64,000 nucleotides of DNA. It comes from Microbotryomycetes sp. JL201 (lineage: Eukaryota > Basidiomycota > Microbotryomycetes). Position 1 is the stretch's first letter. Each line of letters opens with the position of its first letter. This document shows, piece by piece, positions 1-10,297 of the stretch. The stretch covers positions 62,001 to 126,000 of the forward strand of contig JAQYUZ010000022.1 in assembly GCA_033819885.1 (NCBI GenBank), read 5' to 3'. The notes below the pieces were generated by a model. That model was given only the letters and a program-made list of their open reading frames with translations, ran no database searches and had not been told where the DNA came from. Position numbers and translations under genes: made by a program.

Positions 1-399
1 GGGCCACGTGTCGGTAAAATTTTGCTCGTTCAGCGTTCAGCTCGCGGCGCTGCCGACTCAAAACCGCCCATGCATTGTCGATCATGGGAATTGAAGTCCG
101 AACGTCGGCACCTTGAGGCCCCTTATCCTCCTCAAGACTCGCCGCCAGGGCATCCTCGCCGTCTTCGATGGCGGCTTCGTGGCGCTCGGCCTCCAGCTGG
201 AGCTGGCGCTTAAGGTACAGCAGCGCCGCTGTAGCCTGATATTCCGCCGTAGAGCTTCGTAGTGCAATGACGCCTGGTCGAAGTACCAATCCGAGATTGC
301 GTCCAGCGCCGTTCGGGCGAGAAAAGCTCTGCCGACATACAAGGTACGCGCGATATGAGGTACGCGCGTCGGCGAGATCGTCCAAGGTGGCGGCGGGCA
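1..399 (-). CDS. Partial ORF, unidentified charged coiled-coil-like protein (left copy of inverted repeat)
   Basis: On the minus strand an ATG at 397-399 opens a frame with no stop to the window edge (133 codons). It begins MPAATLDDLADA and contains a charged alpha-helical stretch (LKRQLQLEAERHEAAIEDGEDA). I do not recognise the family. The last ~95 codons match, at protein and DNA level, the frame at 502-1230 on the other strand. The N-terminal part is read in a different frame from the right copy: the two copies differ in length near 330-370 and again near 270, and the shifts cancel. At least one copy is therefore altered. The C-terminus lies outside the window. It could be a host gene family or part of an unclassified repeat. 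Confidence 0.4.
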
Positions 400-900
400 T
401 TTTTTCCTGCGAGTAAATGACCAAGCAGAATGTTGCAAGAGAAACATTGAAAGGAGAGAGGTCGTGTCGTCCTTGTTCGTTTGTCGTCACGCCAGCCATA
501 GCTTGAGGCGAAACGTCATCCCGCTTCCATCTTTGACGACCTCGCCGACGCACACGCGTTTCACATCGGCAAAGCTTTTCTCGCCCGAACGGCGTTGGAC
601 GCAATCTCGGATTCGTACTTCGACGAGGCGTGCATCGCACTTCGAGGCTCTACGGCGGGATATCAGGCTACAGCGGCGCTGCTGTACCTTAAGCGCCAGC
701 TCCAGCTTGAGGCCGAGCGCCACGAAGCCGCCATCGAAGACGGCGAGGATGCCCTGGCGGCGAGTCTTGAGGAGGATAAGGGGCCTCAAGGTGCCGACGT
801 TCGGACTTCAATCCCCATGATCGACAATGCACGGGCGGTGTTGAGTCGCGAACGGCGCGTCCTCAACGCCGAACGGGCCGAATTTCGACAGCAAGCAAGG
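1..900. repeat. Inverted repeat, ~380-bp imperfect arms around a ~150-bp spacer
   Basis: Positions 1-~385, reverse-complemented, align with ~535-~890. The best-conserved part is roughly 90-240 against 650-800, where only scattered substitutions are seen; similarity falls towards both outer ends. The left arm continues beyond the window. The two ORFs diverge from the spacer. The arms differ by indels, so this is not a fresh palindrome. Confidence 0.8.
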
Positions 901-1230
901 GAAGCCGCGACCAACAGGGACGCTGAAGAGGAGCCAGTCAGGCGCCAAACTCCTGTCGGCCGCGAACGAAGCCGCGACATCTTCTATGACTCGTCGGACA
1001 ACGATCGCGATCACTCGGTGGACGCCTTGGTACCAGCGCCCGAGGACGTGCGCTCCAAGCCGGAGCGGGATGCGGTGGTGGCGACCCGCGAGTCTCGTCC
1101 TCAAGCTCGTCTCAGCCGTCGTGTCTATGCAGATGCTACATTATCTGGTGGCGCAATGTGCCGTGCGTGGCAGAAGAGAGAGGGACGTGTGAAATCGTCG
1201 ATAAAGAGGTCTGCGCGCGCGCGCGTGTGA
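502..1230 (+). CDS. ORF of the same unidentified charged coiled-coil-like family (right copy)
   Basis: The frame is open from 502 to a stop at 1228-1230. It encodes a charged, helix-prone protein: SIFDDLADA near the start, KRQLQLEAERHEAAIEDGED in the middle, then an Arg/Glu-rich region (SRERRVLNAERAEFRQQAR). No ATG precedes residues homologous to the left copy; the first in-frame ATG is at 817-819. The 5' end may be spliced, truncated, or the copy may be dead. The tail after about 900 is low in complexity and ends in an Arg/Ala stretch from a CG-repeat tract (1212-1228). I cannot assign a function. Confidence 0.3.
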   Translation, partial: LEAKRHPASIFDDLADAHAFHIGKAFLARTALDAISDSYFDEACIALRGSTAGYQATAALLYLKRQLQLEAERHEAAIEDGEDALAASLEEDKGPQGADVRTSIPMIDNARAVLSRERRVLNAERAEFRQQAREAATNRDAEEEPVRRQTPVGRERSRDIFYDSSDNDRDHSVDALVPAPEDVRSKPERDAVVATRESRPQARLSRRVYADATLSGGAMCRAWQKREGRVKSSIKRSARARV

Positions 1231-3639
1231 GACATTTGGCCTTTTGTTCTGTGAGATTTCAGAATCTCGGGCGTGAGCCGAGGAGTGCCCATGCTTCACC
1301 CCTGACACCACGACCCGATCTTGGCACACTACGACAAAAGAGAGACAAAAAAGAGACAAAGAACCGTCACGACAAGCACTTGGTGAGCGGGGTTAGCACT
1401 CGTCTGCAGCCGGCCACCGTCAGTCCGCCGTCCGGGCCTGCCAACTCGTAGACGTACGCTTTGTCGAGACCGGCAACACGACGCTGCAAGCAGGCACGTT
1501 AGCGCGATCGTCATGGCTCGACATACTCATTGGTCACGATGCTGTGATTTGGGCGCAGGTGGGTGTCGAGTTTGACCAGCACTGCGAGCGAGAGCATTAC
1601 AGCCGTTTGCCTGCACACATGCTCATGTCAGACACATGATAATAGACTTGTCAATACGTACCATGGAGAAGCGGCGAAATCCGCGACCTCGGTTGCACAA
1701 GAATGACTCCAATAGAGGGGCCAAACATTGATGGCGATCCGAGGACGAAAGACGCTCGAAGAGGAAAGAACGTGGGCAAAGACGGAGAACAAAAAGTATT
1801 GCTGTCGCGGCCTGGTCAGCGACGCCCGTCGGTGGCAATTGATTGCGTCCGTCGAGCAACTCGACTCACTGCAAGCGAGAAAGTGGCCGACCGACTAGGA
1901 CGATATGTCCGTGCTGGCTAGCGGCACCAAGTGGAATGTCATGGCGCTCACGTGACCAAGTAGACAGGGGTCTGGTGACGTCATCGGAGCGAGTTAGCAA
2001 AGCTGCACGTGACTGCGCGCAACATCAACAATGTCATCGTGACCATCATTGGGCCTCTTTCTGGTGTTGAGCATGATGGCTATGATGACATGTTGGGCAA
2101 GCACAAGGATTTGGCGGGACTGACTCGGGCTGCCGGTTTCGACGAAGAGAGAGGTAAACAAGAGGCACTCGCCTACCGCGCGCCGAGGTCATTCCCGGCG
2201 GGACAGGGGGCGTCCGAGTACACGTAATCATGTCGGATGGGCATCGGAGGACCAGCATCCGCAAGCTCGGGCCGTGAGCGGCCCCTCCAAGTCTTCAGTA
2301 TACTGTCGAACTTGCCATGGGGGCGTGCGGACTCGCCGAAACTGTCGGACAAGCTCGGCAAAGAGACCGAGAGCTTGGGCCCCTGCACGCCATCGAAATG
2401 CGTGTCCATCTGTAGAGCATGCGACGACCATTGCGTGCAATACCAGATCGCTTAGATCCACCTTTGCTTTGTCGCAGCGTCGTGCGGACGACCGCTCGCC
2501 ACGCTGCGCCTTAACCCACCCGGATGCCTGAGATAGATTGCCTAGATCAGCGCCGAGTGCATGTGCTGGCCAGTACACAGGCACAGCTCTGCCAGGCGCA
2601 TGTGCGCGCTGCGGAGATCAGACAAGGGCGGTTTGGCTCCTAGCAGGCGGAACAGTGTCTCACAGGGCTCAAGAGCAGGACTGTGTCTTTCTGAGAGTCG
2701 TATTTTTCTGTAATGCAGGTCCATCTACTGCTGCACGACGTGGCTGAGCGTGCACGGTGCGCGTCGCAGAGCTCGAGCTCATGAGCGCCAACGAGGCGAC
2801 TACTCAGAGTCAAACATGCAACTGCATCGTTGGCATAATTTTCAGTCTCAGAAGCTTGGCTCATTCCATATTTGCCGGGTACTGCCGGAGGACGCTACAG
2901 TTGTCGCAGCTAGAAAGTACGGAACCAAGGTCATTAGCGACTCGCTCAAGCTCACGCTTGCGAATGACGCTGGTGTACTCGATGGCACAAGGGCTGGAGA
3001 GACCATGAAGCTTAATTACCGCATCTTATGCCTACGAAAGGGGCTCATCCCAGAGCTGGCGTGCCGACCCAGCAGGCTTGGCAAGATCCAGGTCCTCGTG
3101 GTGCATGGCCTACAAGACAATGCCTATCTCTTTGACCGCAAATATCACGAAAGAACTCAGTCCGCTATCGGAGACGACAACGCCGAGCTTTGCGTTACTT
3201 CTCCACCACACAAAATCGCACCGAAAATCCCAAAATCATTGCCATCGCCTCATCTCGCAACTCTCACACTTTCCTTCTCACCTCACTGAACTCCAACTAC
3301 CCGTATTCCGACAAACTTTCCCGCCGAAAAGTGACACTCGTTCCTTCTCAAGCTCTGAGCGAAGTCTGTTCAGATCACCAAGGATGAATAGCGTTGGATT
3401 TGTCGTGAGGCAGCCAATGATGTTGACCTTTGCCTCCTTTTGTCCCAAGTTTCAAAAGGCAAAAGCATCAGACAGACATCAGACAGACTAATTGTTGAAC
3501 TGCAACATTTTGTATTACATATTGATTGCTGCAGCTGATTGACTACTTGATTGACATTTTGCAATGAACTTTTGCCACCTACCCGGCATGGCATCATCGC
3601 ATTGAACTCGTCTACTCGTCTTGTTGGTCAAGACTGTCA
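1231..3639. other. Region with no recognised gene
   Basis: About 2.4 kb in which the frames are short and none shows a recognisable domain, good start context or plausible splicing. The longest plus frame (2750-3289, 179 codons, non-ATG start) looks random in composition. The region holds a CG dinucleotide run (1213-1226) and one TCACGTGA palindrome (1948-1955). It may be the decayed flank of the inverted repeat to its left. Confidence 0.5.
1948..1955. promoter_or_regulatory. TCACGTGA palindrome (E-box / Cbf1-type)
   Basis: A perfect 8-bp palindrome, one of seven in the window. This copy is not close to a recognised gene, so its role is unclear. Confidence 0.3.
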
Positions 3640-5638
3640 TCAAGCGCGCCAAGCAACAACTGCAAAATTCATCAAGTCAGTCAACAAAAGAGAGCAGGGA
3701 TATGTGGCCAAACGGAAAAAGAAAAACTGACTTTGTACAGCCAGAGCTCTGGCGTCAAGTCGACAGGCGGATTGGCTCTAGCCATCTCTGCCTGCTCAGT
3801 CTCGTAGTTACTGGTGCAATCCACGAGTCCACCAATTTGAGGGTGCTTGTCGATCTCGGCGAGGAAGGCGGTGGCCTGCCAGAAAGAGCGTGTGTCAGCT
3901 CTCAAGAGTTTCTAGTCGAGAGCACAGAACGGGTCAGGCCGCATACCTTCAGGTCGTTGCCGATTTGGGCTAGCTGAATACTGAGAGCGTCGGGTCCGTA
4001 GCGCGTGCGTTGCAGCTCACGGTTCGCGTTTTCAATCACGCGAACGATAGTGTGGCGGTCTTCGCCGCCCTGCGAGGAGCAATATACGTCAGCTATCAGT
4101 TGGGTAGGCATCCAGCCACTGAGGCGGGCACGCACGGGAACACCGTCGGTAATCGCCACAACAAGAAGGGGCTTTTTGAGCATGTTGCTGCGAGCCGGGC
4201 CCAGCAACAATGGCTGAAGGACCTTTTGATCAAGAGCCGTGCCCTGTCACAGACAAGCGTGGTCAGATTTTGACCCTCGTATAGATTTTGAAAGGGTATT
4301 CACCAAAGGCGTCAAGCCGGAAAACTTGACCTGGTTGACAAGCTGAGTGGCGGCGGCCTCTGAAGTAATGTTGTTGCCTTCGATGCGCGAGTTCATGAAC
4401 CTGACTTGAATGCCGTCCGAGTCAAACAAGGACGCGGCAGCGGCGGCGCGCGACACGATCAACTTGAGGTCGTCGATGCGAGAGCCTCCTTCCTCGAAAG
4501 CCATCGAGCCACTGTCATCGCAGTACAAGACTGTATCGACGAGAGCGAGCTTGCACAAGTCGGCGGCGATCTCCATAGGCAAGCGCCATTCGGCCGCCAA
4601 CTTGGAGATCGCACCGGAGCGCGCAACTTGCTCAGCGATGGGCCTGAGCGTTCCAGGCGGATAGAATGCTTGCAATTTTTGCTCGATAACGGTTGCTTGA
4701 AGGATTTGTTCGATCTGAGCAGCGCCTGGACCGCCACCTGCTGCAGCTGGACCACCTGCACCCGCACCCGCACCCGCACCCGCAGGCGCGCCGTACTGGC
4801 CCTGTTGCTGACCGTATTGCTGCTGGGGTTGTCCGTACTGTTGCTGAGGTTGTCCATATTGCTGTTGAGGCTGGCCGTACTGTTGCTGCTGCGGCTGTCC
4901 GTAAGCCTGCGATGCTGGAGCGCCGCCACCGTATCCAGCCTGCTGATTGTAGGATCCCTGCTGGGCCTGACCGTACTGCTGCTGAGAAGGCTGGCCGTAA
5001 CCCTGCTGGGGCGGCTGGCCATATGATCCTGCGGGTGGCTGTCCGTACGCTTGCGATGCGCCACTTGGCGGTGCGCCAGTCGGAGGTGCGTACTGTGGCC
5101 TGTTGCCGCCCGGCGGAGGTGCGCCTGTAGGTGGCGCGTAGCTTGAGGTCTGGCCTGGAGGCTTGCCATAAGCTGCCGGGTTAAATAGCAGTCTAGAGTC
5201 AATTGGGTCCGCGCTGCTGTGCGCACGATCGTCCGACTCGTGTTCTCACCTGGTGATTGGCCTGCTCCGGGTTGCAAGGACGAAGGAACACCCGCTGGGG
5301 CGCCGTACTGCTGCTGCTGTTGGGCCGGCTGACCGTACTGTCCAGCATGAGGCTGTGAAGGAGGCGCCTGAGTGCCGTAGCCTGACGGAGCTGATTGATA
5401 GCCTGGCGTGGCAGCGTTGCCGGCCTGTTGAGCGGCTGCAAGTTTCTGAGCCAATCCCTACGATGAAGCGATGTCAGCTTTGACGGTGGCAGGTGCTCAA
5501 TGGCGAGTGAGTGGGGGGGGGGGGGGGGCACGGGAGGGGGCGGTGCGCGTCATCGGTCTCTCTTATGAATCTAGAGACACTTCACCGCCAGCAATCACAC
5601 GCACTCCTAGCCTTGACAGCCACCTGCGCGCTTACCAT
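3640..5638 (-). CDS. VWA-domain protein with Gln/Pro/Tyr/Gly-rich N-terminus
   Basis: The first coding exon appears to be only the ATG (5636-5638), followed by gtaagc and a ~180-nt intron. Exon 2 (5250-5457) then gives M-GLAQKLAAAQQAG. The next part is a long low-complexity tract of repeated YGQP/QQQYGQ units and an AGAGAGAG run. The von Willebrand A domain follows: MIDAS-like DDSGSM, then IDDLKLIVSRAA, FMN and LTPLGTALDQKVLQPL across a 60-nt intron. The C-terminal part is GGLVDCTSNYETEQ and NPPVDLTPELW, a tail I recognise from fungal VWA proteins of unknown role. The end VVAWRA-stop after a last intron (stop 3640-3642) is inferred. The protein is probably cytosolic and a metal-dependent binding module. 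Exact function is unknown; the VWA call is firm. Confidence 0.8.
5513..5528. repeat. 16-bp poly-G tract (poly-C on the gene strand)
   Basis: Sixteen consecutive G residues lie inside intron 1 of the VWA gene, about 55 nt from the inferred 3' splice site. Such tracts change length easily. Confidence 0.9.
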
Positions 5639-6398
5639 GATGTCTTGAGGTGTGACTCGCGGCGTAAAGGGAGTAAGCAGCGCAAGCCTGTGAACCTGAC
5701 CCGGTCTTGGCGCGTCATACATAGGAGGTGAACAGACACGCCTTTGCGAGCACATATACTTGCGATAGAGCTTGCCGAGTGCACAAAGCTACATTTTCGT
5801 CTATTCGTTCACCACAAGGAGCATACAGTCTGGTCACGTGGTTGTGCACGGCCGAGTTGGCTGGCACTCGGAGCCGACATTCGGCAGGCAAATTGTAAAG
5901 TCAGGACCCAGCTTGGCGGCGTACTCCTTACACTCGTCAAGCAGCAGCTGCATAGCTGTCTGGCGTCTGACTCATGGCTCATCTGTGAGTTGTACAGCCA
6001 GCCATGCTCGGGGATCGGGCATCAAGTCAGTCAACCCACATCGACTGCACTGCCCATCGGCACGGGTCAGGACGATTGGGCTACAACCAGCATTGCTTGA
6101 AACGATTGTGCTGCGCGACTTTTCTTGAGCTCGCCAAGTATGCTGGCTACTCGAGCTGCGTCGCCGACGTCAGCGTCGCGACTATTCCTCGATGATCTGC
6201 CATGAGGCCCGGGCGCATGCATCGCATCGCCTGGGACTCTATCGATGCTCCACCTGCGCCCCAGACAGGCGGTGTACTCGAAGCGCCCGGTCCGAGCGAG
6301 CGAGCGCCCAAACGAACGGACCTCGCTACTTTGCGACGCACCGGAACGCTGCCCGGAACCCCGCCAAGCCTTCATCTTTTGCCCAACACACCACAGAG
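5639..6398. other. Divergent promoter region, no gene recognised
   Basis: A gap of 760 bp between the divergent starts of the VWA gene and the next gene. Small minus-strand frames (5800-5960 and 6090-6200) could be exons of a small gene, but I could not build a convincing chain. A CACGTG core lies near 5832. Confidence 0.4.
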
Positions 6399-7956
6399 AT
6401 GGGACTGTTGCTGACTGTTCCCACTTTGACACCGGTGACGATGACCTGTAGACCACCAGAAGTTTTGGTGATTGTCAGGCCACCACCCTCGAAGCAAAAC
6501 CATCCGCTCAACTTGCAGATCCAACTCGTCAACCCACAAGCAAACACAAAGTCTGCTGCATCAAGAAGGAGCACAGAGTCCTGCAGGCCAGGCGATGGGC
6601 GCTCATCGCCTTCGTCGTCGACCGCAGGCTCATTCGATGCTGTGGCTTCCGCATCAATCGCAGGAGCCAGCGATCTCGTCAATGGCGTGCCACTCAGGCG
6701 CACGCCGAGCGCCACCAGCTCGAGAAGCATAGCAAGCACCAGATCAAACCGTAGCTGGAGCGCAAGTTCGACAGCATCGTCAGCTTATGCGAGCGGATCG
6801 CGCAAGGTTTTGCCGCTCTACAACCTCAATTTTCATGCAGTCATGCCTACAGTCATTTCAGATGGTGAGCAAAGCTTGACTGCAGATTTCAAGCACCTCT
6901 CATGTTGTGCTTGTAGCCGGTACGGATCAGAAACTCGCCAAACTGCTCAAGAAAGGCCTCGAAATATTCGATTTCGGCATTCTCGAACCTGTGCAATTGT
7001 CCACGTCCATGTCTCGCCACAATACACTATCACCAATTCCTTCAAGGTCTCATCCGCGCGAGCATGACCACGCTTCGCCGTCATTCCTGTCCAAATTCAA
7101 AAAGATTTCGCTCAAGGGTCAGGTCGGCACAAAACCTCAGAACGGAGAGCCTACATTGGCTTCTAACGGACTCGCTGTCGTGCCACTGTTCAGAACGCCT
7201 TCCGAAGAACAGACAAGGTCAACGAGACCAGGGCAAGGGTACGCTTTCACGGTGCGCAAGTGGATGAGAAATGATATCGAAGGCAAGCAAGGACAGGCGC
7301 TGGCGTCTGCTGTCAGGTTCGAGTGGCGCAGAACAAGTGAAAAACGGATACGAAAGCGGCCAAACGCACTTGCTCATCCCGCTGGTCCTACGTCTTTGTG
7401 CGGTTCTGCAGACGACAATCCCTCGACCGTCATAGCACGGTCTCCAGCTCGCCGTAAAGAGGGCATTCTTGCTGGAGAGCACGCTATTTCGGATCCAAAC
7501 AACCTCGTCACCAGATCTGCGTCCTTGTCAACGTCGGATTCCATACCGTCCGGACTCGTGTTCGCTGCCGCCGCCCAAACCCACTCTCTCGCCGCCACAA
7601 CAAACTCGACGCAAGACGTTGTAAATGATGACGGCGACGACGATGATGGAAATGAATCTGATCCAGAAGACTCGGAACGACCATACACGTGTCATTTCGT
7701 TACGTCTGAACACAAGGTTCTTCTCGGCACTTTGACACCAGCACCACACCACCCGAAACTCGTTGGTACTTTGACCGTGCCTTCAACGTTGTCTCACGTC
7801 AGAGTTCATGGAGTCGACATTACTGTTGAAGAGCTCAAGGACGTATTGAGTATCACAGCATTGTGGGTCGTCGTTAGAGAAAATTTGGGAGGATTGAGAG
7901 ATCGACCTCGAAAAGGTCAGGGCACGGGTGGCCTTAGACTTGGAGGGCACCACTAG
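6399..7956 (+). CDS. Conserved fungal protein of unknown function, two exons
   Basis: ATG at 6399-6401. Exon 1 runs to 6864 (donor gtgagc), exon 2 from 6917 (acceptor tgtag) to the TAG at 7954-7956, about 500 residues in all. Across the junction the protein reads PLYNLNFHAVMPTVISDAGTDQ and then KLAKLLKKGLEIFDFGILEP. The C-terminus has VEELKDVLSITALWVVVREN. Both blocks look conserved and I recall similar blocks in uncharacterised basidiomycete proteins, but I cannot name the family. The middle is Ser/Thr-rich and acidic (a run of Asp/Glu near 7630-7670), probably disordered. No signal peptide or clear membrane segment is seen. Confidence 0.7.
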
Positions 7957-8013
7957 CTTTGTTGTCAAAACACAAGAACTATCTAAGCAATCAGCCAACA
8001 TAACAACAAAGCT

Positions 8014-9523
8014 CTAAGCGGATTTTGATTTCTCGATAGGTTGACGAGCTAATTTCGAGAACCTGAAAGCTAGAACAATGGTGCCGATACCACTGAAGGC
8101 GTAACTGACACCAGGTCCCCAAACCCAAAAGATTGTAGTAGCCACGAGAGGTCCAAGAGCTCGGCCCCATTGACCTTTTGATCTGAACAAGGCAAGTTTT
8201 GAAGCCTTGTCCGTACTTGAATCGCCACAGTCGATCGTCAATGATGCAAGTGAGGTCAAGGAATTGACGACTGTGGCGGACGTGTACGCTAGCATACTTG
8301 CTGCCGCGTACAACACGACTTTGGGTAACGTATCGGCTGAACGGGAAACGCGCGGAAGGGTCGAGAGCAAAAGTAACGCCACGCCACTGGACCAAATGCC
8401 AGAGCGAACAAGTCTAGTTGGGCCTTGTGATGTGTCAGAGGTAGACCGCTGACGACGAACGTAGCCACCTTGTAAGAGAGATGACACGAGACCGATGTAA
8501 CCGAGCAAGCGACCGTTTTGCTACGTGTTCCGCGCGGTCAATGCACTTTGGACTGACGCCTCTCTGTACGAGCAGACTCACCAAGTTTGAATAGTTGAAT
8601 AGTGTGAACGTCAAGAACGTCAACGTGAATTCTGCTCCGGAAAACAGGAGCAGGAACGCAAAGTGAATGTGACCGAGACGAACCAGGCGCGCCGCTACTT
8701 TCTGGTTTGACGCTTTTGCTTGCAGGGATGTCTTCTTTTCGGTCTTGATCGTGTGAGACTGTTTCCAACTTGAGGTTTCTGGTAGTCGGAGCGCGAGCAG
8801 CGTCGTCTCGACCATCAATAGAGCAAGCGTCACGGCGGCGGGTACTGCATAGACATTGAGTTTGAGGTCATGTCCAAGCACTCTGACATTTTGCCCGGTT
8901 CCAAAGGTCTTTGCTGCGAAAAAGGCTCCGAGAGGCGGCCCAAACACAAATGCCACACTGAACGCCGCTCCAACCAGCGCGAGAGACCGTGCACGGTGCT
9001 CCGGCTTGGTCACGTCCGTGGTGATTGCAATGCTGAGCTGGACGTTGCCCTCGCTGAGTCCGCCAACGAGTCGCGAGAGAGCATACACGGTGAAGTTGCC
9101 AGAAACGAGCCACAGTAGTGCCGAAATGACGTTTCCGACCATGGAAACGAGCAGTACTCGTCGTCTGCCGAATTTGTCGGCAAGCTTGCCAATTTGTGGC
9201 GACGACAGGGCTTGGCAAACCGAAAACAAAACGCCCAAGAGTCCTCCTAGCAGCGTCAGATCCCAGGCGTGATCTCCACGAGTCGATATGGGAATTGCAG
9301 AATGGGCGAAAAGGAATCGCCTTGCCTGCTCGACAAAGGAAAGCGTGCGCGAGAGCAAAGTATGGCTTGACGGTTTCGCCAGAGCTTCTTGTTGAACGAA
9401 AGAGTCGATCAGGCGAGGAAAAAGTGGCAGCGGCATAGTAAACGCAAGCAGGTCAAGCAGCAAGGCGACAAAGACGAGTCTGACGACTGTCGTACCCTGC
9501 GCATCTGCGCCATCTGCTGTCAT
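8014..9523 (-). CDS. Major facilitator superfamily transporter (MFSD10/TetA-like)
   Basis: Two exons, 8582-9523 and 8014-8520, separated by a 61-nt intron (gtgagt...gtag); 482 residues. It has the usual MFS layout with about 12 hydrophobic segments. The loop 2-3 signature is GKLADKFGRRRVLL, and there is SRLVGGLSEGNVQLS in TM4 and GPPLGAFFAA in TM5. A hydrophilic Lys-rich loop (KTEKKTSLQAKAS) separates the halves. The first helix (VFVALLLDLLAFTMPLPLFPRLI) and an extended loop 1 resemble the MFSD10/tetracycline-transporter-like group, which exports organic anions or drugs. The substrate cannot be told from sequence. The start ATG (9521-9523) is followed by a short polar N-terminus. Confidence 0.88.
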
Positions 9524-9731
9524 GACTTGACTCGAACGTGAATGCTGTCCGGAGCTTGCTCAAGCTACCAATGTTTGAGCGCTCGAGCTCAAGGATTGCT
9601 GCTCAAGACTTGGATGTTGGTTTTGGGTCGTGCTTGGTCGTCTTTCCTCGGCGATCCCGAGCCTTGTCGATCGGAGATGGTCACAGGATGAAGCACAGTC
9701 AGGATTTTGCCAACCGCAGTCGTCGCTCGGT

Positions 9732-9760
9732 GCGAGCACGCGAGCACGCGAGCACGCGAG
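9732..9760. repeat. 8-bp tandem repeat (GCGAGCAC x3.6)
   Basis: Three full GCGAGCAC units and a partial fourth, exact, lying 210-240 bp upstream of the MFS transporter start. Confidence 0.85.
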
Positions 9761-9814
9761 TAGACGAGTTTGTTGCGACGGGCGCGCTAAAACAGGCAAT
9801 GGCGCGACGCGAGA

Positions 9815-9822
9815 TCACGTGA
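9815..9822. promoter_or_regulatory. TCACGTGA palindrome
   Basis: A perfect palindrome about 290 bp upstream of the MFS transporter start, inside a larger near-palindrome (GATCACGTGATC). It is of the kind bound by bHLH factors such as Cbf1. Confidence 0.45.
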
Positions 9823-9998
9823 TCGATCCCACGCTTTTCCCGAGCGAGCGAGTCAGTGTCGGGTCGGCAAGAATGGTAGAACACTCATTATGCGTGACTT
9901 TTGATTACAAAAAGTCGCAGTGCACGGGCTGTAGCCGACGCGACGATCCTTTGGTTTGCACCGCCCGTTCGTCGGTATATCGGACGACGCCGACTGTA

Positions 9999-10016
9999 CC
10001 CTAACCCTAACCCTAA
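9999..10016. repeat. Interstitial telomere-type repeat, (CCCTAA)x3
   Basis: Three exact CCCTAA units (TTAGGG on the other strand), the canonical vertebrate/filamentous-fungus telomere unit. They lie about 280 bp upstream of the Hsp70-like gene. They may be a site for a Myb-type telomere-repeat factor acting at a promoter, or a scar of break repair. Confidence 0.85.
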
Positions 10017-10096
10017 AATGGACGAAGCGATGTTCCTGGGGCCCGAGAAAAGACAACAAGCTGGCTCAGTTCTAATCCATACCAAGGGGGAGAAGG

Positions 10097-10104
10097 TCAC
10101 GTGA
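10097..10104. promoter_or_regulatory. TCACGTGA palindrome
   Basis: A perfect palindrome about 195 bp upstream of the Hsp70-like gene start. Confidence 0.45.
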
Positions 10105-10297
10105 GGGCTAAATGACATGCGTGTGCCTGCGTTTGGCCTAGCACAGAAGCGATATGACATCTTGAGCTTGATGAAAATGAGCGTATATAGCGACCAGTAT
10201 TGTCAACGCAGCGCACGCACAATCTCTTGTTCACGACAGAGACACACCTGCCCTCGTGGGCTGCGTGGGCTCGAAGCGCGGCGATGAGGTGCGTTCG

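Larger units (their letters stand above)
9524..10297. promoter_or_regulatory. Divergent promoter region of MFS and Hsp70-like genes
   Basis: This 774-bp gap between divergent starts has no gene but unusual motif content. It holds an 8-bp tandem repeat (9732-9760), two TCACGTGA palindromes, three telomere-type CCCTAA units, and a TATA-like GTATATAG at about 10182-10189, 110 nt upstream of the Hsp70-like ATG. Confidence 0.55.

Noticed and set aside
2750-3289. 179-codon plus-strand frame
   Set aside because: Non-ATG start, no recognisable motif, no splice support, unremarkable composition.
5744-6200. Possible small minus-strand gene between the VWA gene and its neighbour
   Set aside because: Fragments such as MQLLLDECKEYAAKLG are protein-like, but I could not join them with sound splice sites or name a family.
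6067-6739. Long minus-strand frames overlapping the start of the gene at 6399
   Set aside because: They are shadows of the plus-strand exon 1, whose codons and splice join are convincing.
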